In this document: one piece after another, positions 58,579-64,000 of the stretch
How positions within the stretch are numbered: position 1 is the stretch's first letter
How the letters are laid out: the number at the start of each line of letters is the position of its first letter
Origin: Paenibacillus sp. FSL R5-0912
GTDB taxonomy: Bacteria > Bacillota > Bacilli > Paenibacillales > Paenibacillaceae
Direction of reading: 5' to 3'
NCBI RefSeq assembly: GCF_000758605.1
Contig: NZ_CP009282.1
Location: 7,564,001-7,628,000 of the forward strand
Length of the DNA stretch: 64,000 bases
Program-made: the position numbers and the translations under genes
Notes under the pieces: generated by a model
Told to the model about the DNA's origin: nothing
The model's database searches: none
The model's input: the letters and a program-made list of their open reading frames with translations, nothing else

Positions 58579-59724
58579 TCAGTCTGCAATGAATTGTTGT
58601 GTTGAATACACGCCTTCCTCAACCTTACCGTTAGACAAATGGTATTCTCTCTCCACTGAACCGTCTGTTTTGGTGAAGCTGATTGCAAAAACCTGGCCTG
58701 TTTCGATCAGCATCGGATATTGCTCGTAAGTAAGAATACTGCCCACCTGTGGCAGGTCTTTGACATCTTCATAAGCATCCTCTAATCGCCAAAATTCCCG
58801 ATAAGCGTAATCCTGGAATCCGCTCATATCCTGTTTTCCAAAATACGATGCCGCATACTTCTTGCCCTGTAAGGTAATGGAGTCTACTCTGGTAGGTTCA
58901 ATATCTTTAGCAATCCAGCCTAGGTCCTCGGAATGAAGGTTGCCGCCATAGTGCTTCTGTAGCTGATTGGCCATACAAGGGATGGATTGGGTACTATAGT
59001 CCATTCCATCAAGCCCGGTATGTGCTGAGCCGTAAATGCCCATGACGCTCTCGCTGCCCAGCTTTTCAAATTCACGGATAAAATTTGCAGTCATCATGTT
59101 TTCCCGGTATACCCCGTCATCCTTACTGTAGAATAACCGCCCTTGCTGAATCGCTGCTTTTGTTAAAATATACTTCTCCGATCCTATCAGATCGTTTGCC
59201 TCAAGATAAGATAAGAACCGGGTTCCGGTCGAATCATACTGATGCCCGATATCTGTGCCGTGGAAAACCGTCTCAGGACACTCGCTTTTTATTTTTTGGT
59301 AAAATGCCTTGGTATAAGGACTATGAACTGCGGTTCCCTCCCAATCCTCATAAATCTGCTCCAGAAGTTCGTCATTGTCCGAATGCATCCATAGGTTCAA
59401 GTATTCAGCGGTAAAATAGGACAGCTCGACGAACAAATGTCTCATGCCCTCGTTATGATAATGTTCAGACCACAATTCATATTCCTTGTCCATAATCTTG
59501 TCATTGCCATGTGCTTCACCGTACAGATAGATGCTGCCGGAGGCTTGCGTCACCACAGGCGTTTCCTGGGTCGGCTGCGCAGACATGCTCGCTGTCTCAC
59601 CTACGGAAGAATTGCTGCAGGCTGTAAGGCTACTGGCCACCATTGCAACGATCAGGACAAGCAGTAAAGAGCGTACCTGCATTATAGTCGTTTTGGCTAA
59701 GCAGGTGATTTTGTTACCGTTCAT
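58579..59724 (-). CDS. Putative lipoprotein with ChaN/EreA-like domain
   Basis: A 381-residue lipoprotein with a signal peptide and lipobox SLTAC (about residue 36 from ATG 59724). The mature part has GEAHGNDKIMDKEYELW, a conserved HLFVELSYFTAEYLNLW, GTDIGHQYD and MGIYGSAHTGLDG. The GE-H...E...GxxH pattern resembles the haem-binding/erythromycin-esterase (ChaN, EreA, Tiki) superfamily; the substrate is unknown and hydrolase activity is inferred. The start is uncertain: the frame extends to 59736, and a later ATG (MQVRSLLLVLIV) would give a more typical lipoprotein leader. Confidence 0.65.
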   Translation of the reverse strand: MNGNKITCLAKTTIMQVRSLLLVLIVAMVASSLTACSNSSVGETASMSAQPTQETPVVTQASGSIYLYGEAHGNDKIMDKEYELWSEHYHNEGMRHLFVELSYFTAEYLNLWMHSDNDELLEQIYEDWEGTAVHSPYTKAFYQKIKSECPETVFHGTDIGHQYDSTGTRFLSYLEANDLIGSEKYILTKAAIQQGRLFYSKDDGVYRENMMTANFIREFEKLGSESVMGIYGSAHTGLDGMDYSTQSIPCMANQLQKHYGGNLHSEDLGWIAKDIEPTRVDSITLQGKKYAASYFGKQDMSGFQDYAYREFWRLEDAYEDVKDLPQVGSILTYEQYPMLIETGQVFAISFTKTDGSVEREYHLSNGKVEEGVYSTQQFIAD

Positions 59725-59918
59725 AAGTAAGATCAACCTTTCATGTTTAAGAATTCATAAATACCAATTTCAAATCATTACCATTAATCATAAAATAAGA
59801 GAGACACTAGTGCTGCAGTAAAACGCACAGCCAGTGTCCACAACTTGCCGAAAAAATCATTTTCAGACAAATAACGGATTGTAGACTTTAGCAAACAGAA
59901 CTCCATAATGATATGATT

Positions 59919-59936
59919 AGTATGAAATATCATACT
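59919..59936. promoter_or_regulatory. Perfect inverted repeat upstream of the AbrB-like gene
   Basis: AGTATGA (59919-59925) and TCATACT (59930-59936) with a 4-base spacer, about 33 bases before the ATG. It is a probable operator; the regulator is unknown. Confidence 0.7.
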
Positions 59937-59968
59937 GGTGTAGATTGCTTATCAAAGGAGAGATTAAG

Positions 59969-60313
59969 ATGCAGCAAAAAAAAGAAAATAGTCACGGATT
60001 CGGTCACGGCAAAGTGCTGGGAACAACCTCAATGGGTGAGCGGGGACAAATTGTGATTCCTAGAGAAGCAAGGGAAGAGCTTGAACTTAAGCCAGGTGAG
60101 AAATTCATCGTTTTCGGGAACAAACGCAAGGGAGCCGTCATTCTGGTCAAAGCCGAAATGTTCAATAAATTCGCCGATTTCTTCATGAGCGCTTCGAAAA
60201 AGTTTGAAAGCATGGCCCAGGCGATCTTCGATAAAAACACTACTATTCCTGAAGATGAAGATGATGAACCTGAGGTCGATGAAAAAGAACCTGTGGCAGC
60301 TGAAAAAGAATGA
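59969..60313 (+). CDS. AbrB/SpoVT-MazE type transcriptional regulator
   Basis: A 114-residue protein with an N-terminal swapped-hairpin AbrB domain (GTTSMGERGQIVIPREAREE, then LKPGEKFIVFGN) and an acidic tail (EDEDDEPEVDEKEPVAAEKE). ATG 59969 follows AGGAG by eight bases. It overlaps the AarF kinase gene by 4 bases, so the two are translated together. It may regulate its own operon. Confidence 0.88.
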   Translation: MQQKKENSHGFGHGKVLGTTSMGERGQIVIPREAREELELKPGEKFIVFGNKRKGAVILVKAEMFNKFADFFMSASKKFESMAQAIFDKNTTIPEDEDDEPEVDEKEPVAAEKE

Positions 60314-62019
60314 GCGAATTCTTTAAATTGATGAAGGATCTCCGGTTCAGAAGAACCATGCAGATGATTTTTAAGTTCGCCTGGGATTTCTGGTGGCTGG
60401 GCAAACAAAAGTATTTTATACCGGGACGGCGCTTAGAAGCGAAAACAAAAGCCTTATATCGAAAACAGGCAGCTTATTTTACAAAGACCGCCATGGATAT
60501 GGGTGGATTAATTATCAAGCTTGGGCAGCATGTGAGTGCTCAGGTGGACATTTTGCCGAAGGAAATCATCGATGAATTGTCCAAGCTGCAGGATTCCGTA
60601 GAATTCGTAGATTATTCCGAGATTAAGCACAAGGTAGAGAGCGAACTCGGAGTATCCATAAGCGAGATTTTTGCTGAGTTTAGTACAACTCCTATCGCAG
60701 CGGCTTCCTTAGGACAGGTACACCGGGCGACCTTACGAACAGGTGAAGAGGTCGCAGTGAAGGTTATGCGTCCCGGGGTCGAGGACATTATCGCCATTGA
60801 TTGGAAATCCATACAGGTTGCTATTTCGTTATTGAAACGCTGGACGAAGATTGCAGACTTCATGGACCTGGATGCGGTGTATGATGAGTTTCACGATACC
60901 GTTATGGACGAGCTCGATTATGAGCAAGAAGGGCGAAATGCAGAAGAATTCCAGCTGCAGTTTATCCATCGGGAGGATGTCGTTGTTCCAGGCATTCATT
61001 GGTCTTATACCACTTCGAAAGTTCTAACCATGGAGTTTTTGGAGGGTGTAAAAATCAATGATTTTGCCCAGCTGGATGCCTGGGGTGTGGACCGGACCCA
61101 ATTAGCGACATCGCTGATAGAAATTTTCGTGGAACAGATTCTATTAGAAGGCTTCTTTCACGCAGACCCGCACCCGGGCAATGTTCTCGTGCAGCCTGAC
61201 GGCACCATCGCTTTAATCGATTTTGGAATGGTCGGACGGATTGCCGAGGATATGAAGACGCAAATGGTAGCCCTGCTAATGGCGGTGTATTTAAAAGATG
61301 CTCACGGCGCAATCAATGCCCTTACCCGTTTGAGATTTTTAAGACGGAATGTAGATTTAGAGGTATTCGCAAGGAATCTCACGTTATTATTTGAACAAAT
61401 CAACGGGGATACGTTTGACCTTAGTTTTGTGACGTCAGGTGACAATGCTGAAGAGCTACGTGACTTCCTCTATTCTCAGCCCTTTCAGTTACCGGCAAAT
61501 ACAACATTTTTGGGAAAAGCCATAGGCACGGTATATGGACTTTGTACCGGACTGGACCCCGAGCTTGATTTGATTGGGACCGTTAAGCCTTATGTCGAAG
61601 AGGTTGTGCGCAGGGATCTGCGGGGAAATGTCTTTTCCAACATTGTGGGTGAAGGCAAGAGCATTCTCAAAGGAATCCTTCCTACGACCAAGAAGTTCAT
61701 ATCTGCCGTAGATAAAATGGATAGCGGAAATTTACGGGTAAAGCTATCAAGCTCCTTTGAGCAAAAACTGATCGATACGCAAAATAAAAATACACAGCGG
61801 ATTATTGCAACCATCATTGGGGCGGTATCCCTTCTGACTGCGGCAAACCTGTGGAATGAAGTGAGTCATCTTGTTTCTTATGGGTTGGGGATTTTGGGGC
61901 TCTTCATTATGCTTAGCCAACTCAGAACGAGAGGACGACGCCGTGATGTAAGACATGCCAAGCAGATGAACGCCATGCGTGAACGTAGCAGATTGGAAAA
62001 GCCGAAGTCTAAGCACTAG
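60310..62019 (+). CDS. AarF/UbiB family (ABC1) atypical kinase
   Basis: A 569-residue protein-kinase-like membrane protein with the ABC1 features: KxGQ-type motif LIIKLGQHVSAQ, Ala-rich loop AAASLGQVHRA in place of the Gly-rich loop, Lys in VAVKVMRPG, HADPHPGNVL, and DFGMVG. Two C-terminal membrane helices lie in TIIGAVSLLTAANLW to ILGLFIMLSQL. UbiB-type proteins support quinone or lipid metabolism; the role in Bacillota is unclear. Coupled to the upstream AbrB-like gene. Confidence 0.92.
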   Translation: MSEFFKLMKDLRFRRTMQMIFKFAWDFWWLGKQKYFIPGRRLEAKTKALYRKQAAYFTKTAMDMGGLIIKLGQHVSAQVDILPKEIIDELSKLQDSVEFVDYSEIKHKVESELGVSISEIFAEFSTTPIAAASLGQVHRATLRTGEEVAVKVMRPGVEDIIAIDWKSIQVAISLLKRWTKIADFMDLDAVYDEFHDTVMDELDYEQEGRNAEEFQLQFIHREDVVVPGIHWSYTTSKVLTMEFLEGVKINDFAQLDAWGVDRTQLATSLIEIFVEQILLEGFFHADPHPGNVLVQPDGTIALIDFGMVGRIAEDMKTQMVALLMAVYLKDAHGAINALTRLRFLRRNVDLEVFARNLTLLFEQINGDTFDLSFVTSGDNAEELRDFLYSQPFQLPANTTFLGKAIGTVYGLCTGLDPELDLIGTVKPYVEEVVRRDLRGNVFSNIVGEGKSILKGILPTTKKFISAVDKMDSGNLRVKLSSSFEQKLIDTQNKNTQRIIATIIGAVSLLTAANLWNEVSHLVSYGLGILGLFIMLSQLRTRGRRRDVRHAKQMNAMRERSRLEKPKSKH

Positions 62020-62022
62020 CAC

Positions 62023-62055
62023 AACGCACAAGCCAATGGCTTGTGCGTTTGCTTT
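62023..62055. terminator. Bidirectional intrinsic terminator
   Basis: A 12-base perfect stem (AACGCACAAGCC with GGCTTGTGCGTT), 3-base loop, followed by TTGCTTTGC. It separates the AarF gene from the convergent ABC genes. The stem shares its GCACAAG core with the terminator at 878-908. Confidence 0.82.
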
Positions 62056-62058
62056 GCT

Positions 62059-62733
62059 TCATAATGACAACTTCCCATCTTCCATCCGGTAGACCTTGTC
62101 GCAATATTCAAGCATACGCTCATCATGAGTAACCATAATCGCTGCTTTCTGGCCTGAATTCACTTCTTGTGCAATCAGGCTGACCACTTCATGTGCACGT
62201 GTGGTATCCAGACTTGCTGTCGGCTCATCCGCCAGGATGATGCTGGGATTATTGATTAGAGCACGGGCAATCGCTGTCCGCTGCTTCTCCCCGCCTGATA
62301 GCTCTTCCGGGAAGCTATTTAATTTCGAGCCCAGACCCAGCTCTTCCAGCAGCTTAGTGGCGAACTCCTTGTCCTCTCTTTTAACCTTTCCCGACATCTT
62401 TTTGATGATCAGCAATTGGTCAAGAACATTCAGATAAGGAACCAAATTGGATGATTGCATAATGAATCCGATTTCTTGCAGTCTTATATTCGCCAGTTCT
62501 TGCGCCGTAAGCTTAGAAATAGAATGTCCATTCAGCTTAACCTCTCCTTCTGAAGCTTGGAGCAGTGCTCCAGCGATAGACAAAAAGGTGCTTTTACCAG
62601 AGCCCGACGGTCCAACAACAGCAACAAATTCCCCCGGCTCCACGGAAATGGACACATGACCCAGTGCCGCGATCCGGTTGCTTCCTTCGGCATAATACTT
62701 GGTAACTTCACTCATCTGTAATCCCTTAGTCAT
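62059..62733 (-). CDS. ABC transporter ATP-binding protein, MacB/LolD type
   Basis: A 224-residue ATPase: Walker A GPSGSGKST, Q-loop FIMQSSNLVPYLN, signature LSGGEKQRTAIARAL, Walker B IILADEPTASLDT, switch VTHDERM. This subgroup works with FtsX-type permeases in mechanotransmission, often in antimicrobial-peptide resistance. It directly follows the permease gene (sharing one base), and probably lies in the operon of the regulator off the right end. Confidence 0.9.
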   Translation of the reverse strand: MTKGLQMSEVTKYYAEGSNRIAALGHVSISVEPGEFVAVVGPSGSGKSTFLSIAGALLQASEGEVKLNGHSISKLTAQELANIRLQEIGFIMQSSNLVPYLNVLDQLLIIKKMSGKVKREDKEFATKLLEELGLGSKLNSFPEELSGGEKQRTAIARALINNPSIILADEPTASLDTTRAHEVVSLIAQEVNSGQKAAIMVTHDERMLEYCDKVYRMEDGKLSL

Positions 62734-63854
62734 TATTCAACCCTCCCGAGCGCCTTGAGCGGATCAATCTTGGTAATCTTTCGAACCGACACCAGCGAAC
62801 TTAACATAGCGATAATTAGCAAGATAACAGAATACGAGACGACAAGACCCGGTTCCAGCTTAAATGGCATACCCTTCGGCATCATGGCTGCTGTTCCATA
62901 AGTCAGTAAGACTCCAACTACAATACTAGTCAGCGATAGCACAAACACTTGCGATACAATGGTTTTGCTCAAGAATCTGTTACTGGCACCTATAGCTTTC
63001 ATAATGCCGAACTGGTTAGTCTTCTGCATCGTCATTACATAAAAGAATACCCCGAGCACGAATGCAGCGATTGCGAGCAGGAATGCCAGCATCATTAAGA
63101 TCGTACCGTTCTCTTCCTTGTACCCTGGCATTCCTTGAACTGCAGCCGCCCGGGTAACCGTGTCCGTATCCGCCAGCTTGCTATTCATTACTTCCGGAGC
63201 GATATCCTTGCCTTGTAACATAATCGCATTAACGGGCCCTGCAACTCCCTTATCCGAACCCGGAGCCGCGAAGGCAATTTTCCGCCATTCCGCCATTGGA
63301 GTGAATACAGATGCAACGTGATTATAGGTCTGGTTCTCGGCAAAGCCTATAATCGTCAATGATTCCATCGTGCCATCTAATTGAAAAGTGTCACCAATGT
63401 TATAGCCCTCATCCTTCATGGTCGAGTTCACTACAACACCGGTAGGGTTCATAGAAGATAGGCCTTCCCCTTCCACGACAGCCGGCTCCAAGAAGCTTCC
63501 CGGGTTAATTCCTATAATTGCGATATCCAGCTTATCTTCACTCTTGGTGCTTGGTTCCTTCAACGCTGTTGCCATCGTACTTCCCATAGGTGCGGCAGCA
63601 CTCACATTGGGCAGTAGCTCCACCTCCGCCAGTAATTGATCAGACAGTAGTGACTTGCTCATGGAGGACTGCGATCCTTCTTCAAAAATGACATAATCCG
63701 CCTTCATCGTCTTAAAGGTTGACGCAGCTAAACTAGATAGACCATTCCCTAAACCGGATAAGATAAATACCAGCCAGGCTAGTAATACAAAAATAATGAT
63801 GATCATCAAAAATCTCATTTTGCTGTGCATCAATTCTTTCATAGCCAGAAACAT
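62733..63854 (-). CDS. FtsX/MacB-type ABC permease
   Basis: A 373-residue permease with four membrane helices: one near residues 15-35 and three at the C-terminal side (MMLAFLLAIAAFVLGVFFYV, FVLSLTSIVVGVLLTYG, YSVILLIIAMLSSLVSV). A large extracellular MacB-like domain (about 35-245) lies between. It ends KITKIDPLKALGRVE, a typical FtsX-family tail. ATG 63854 has an AAGGAG site upstream. Together with the ATPase it forms an exporter. Two TGACAC palindromes upstream imply a TetR-type regulator. Confidence 0.88.
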   Translation of the reverse strand: MFLAMKELMHSKMRFLMIIIIFVLLAWLVFILSGLGNGLSSLAASTFKTMKADYVIFEEGSQSSMSKSLLSDQLLAEVELLPNVSAAAPMGSTMATALKEPSTKSEDKLDIAIIGINPGSFLEPAVVEGEGLSSMNPTGVVVNSTMKDEGYNIGDTFQLDGTMESLTIIGFAENQTYNHVASVFTPMAEWRKIAFAAPGSDKGVAGPVNAIMLQGKDIAPEVMNSKLADTDTVTRAAAVQGMPGYKEENGTILMMLAFLLAIAAFVLGVFFYVMTMQKTNQFGIMKAIGASNRFLSKTIVSQVFVLSLTSIVVGVLLTYGTAAMMPKGMPFKLEPGLVVSYSVILLIIAMLSSLVSVRKITKIDPLKALGRVE

Positions 63855-63881
63855 TTCTTTTCCAACTCCTTAACTATATTT

Positions 63882-63897
63882 TTGACACATGTGTCAA
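63882..63897. promoter_or_regulatory. TGACAC palindrome, operator 1
   Basis: TTGACACATGTGTCAA is a perfect 16-base palindrome 28 bases before the permease start. A second copy of its core is at 63943-63956. Confidence 0.8.
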
Positions 63898-63942
63898 TTT
63901 AAACCCGCCATCACACTCACAACATTTATTAAACAATATAAA

Positions 63943-63956
63943 TGACACTTGTGTCA
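63943..63956. promoter_or_regulatory. TGACAC palindrome, operator 2
   Basis: TGACACTTGTGTCA has 6-base arms around TT, centred 60 bp from operator 1 (about six helical turns). Confidence 0.75.
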
Positions 63957-64000
63957 AATTAGATCCAAGACTGAGGTTAGCTCTTGGCTCCTCCGGTCCA

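Noticed and set aside
878..62049. Shared GCACAAG core of the terminators at 878-908 and 62023-62049 as a mobile element
   Set aside because: Only the stem core is shared and the flanks differ, which fits independent terminators.

Overview
The window looks like a Paenibacillus or close relative chromosome (Bacillota, spore-forming, balanced base composition). The grounds are strong GGAGG-type ribosome sites with many TTG and GTG starts, YesM/YesN regulators beside an LplB/LplC-type sugar importer, B. subtilis-like AraR/araBDA genes, a Gly/Pro-rich spore-coat-like protein, a RacA-like MerR protein and abundant small regulator/transporter modules. No rRNA, tRNA, phage, insertion sequence or CRISPR was seen. 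All calls come from reading the sequence; no database search was run.

Layout. 1-5.9 kb: end of an SLH-like repeat protein, an acetyltransferase, DUF1304 and DUF4386 membrane proteins, a soluble chemoreceptor, a Crp-like regulator, and an amino-acid permease behind a single-aptamer glycine riboswitch with its own terminator. 6.1-13.2 kb: a carbohydrate ABC importer (two permeases, binding lipoprotein) with its YesM/YesN two-component system. 13.2-14.1 kb: a 51-bp tandem array, 17 copies, open in all six frames, between convergent operons. 14.2-19.4 kb: araA, araD, araB and divergent araR with recognisable AraR boxes. 19.5-23.8 kb: a subtilin-type immunity transporter (F, E, G) with SpaR/SpaK-like regulators but no lantibiotic peptide or modification genes.

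23.8-28 kb: NAD salvage genes (pnuC, nadR, NrtR-like Nudix protein), a VOC gene and two decayed VOC copies. 27.8-31.9 kb: a 1182-residue secreted protein (two CBM2-like modules, calcium repeats, vWA, DUF3289-like end) with a small membrane-anchored neighbour. 32-39.9 kb: small secreted and hypothetical proteins, an APH-family kinase, a TetR regulator facing a frameshifted MFS pump, an ECF sigma/anti-sigma pair, a decayed lectin-like gene, a RacA-like protein. 40-46 kb: an ABC exporter with a LytTR regulator fused to a degenerate ABC ATPase, a collagen-like protein, DegV, a PhnB-like VOC protein and a SigJ-type sigma factor. 46-50 kb: VanR/VanS-like regulators, VanZ and a DUF4179-like protein, then an NAD(P)-binding protein. 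50-53.4 kb: metal chaperone, P1B ATPase and Fnr-like regulator, with an FNR-type box at the class II position. 53.5-55.4 kb: a GntR-controlled ABC exporter. 55.5-62 kb: acyltransferase, mqo, a lipoprotein, and an AbrB/AarF pair. 62-64 kb: a MacB-type ABC exporter with two TGACAC palindromes upstream.

Many genes fall into sensor-plus-transporter cassettes typical of envelope or antimicrobial-peptide stress (spaFEG-RK-like, vanRSZ-like, LytTR-ABC, GntR-ABC, MacB-ABC). The most unusual items are the 51-bp array, the CBM/vWA/DUF3289 protein with its partner, the orphan lantibiotic-immunity cassette and the FNR-type control of the metal ATPase operon.
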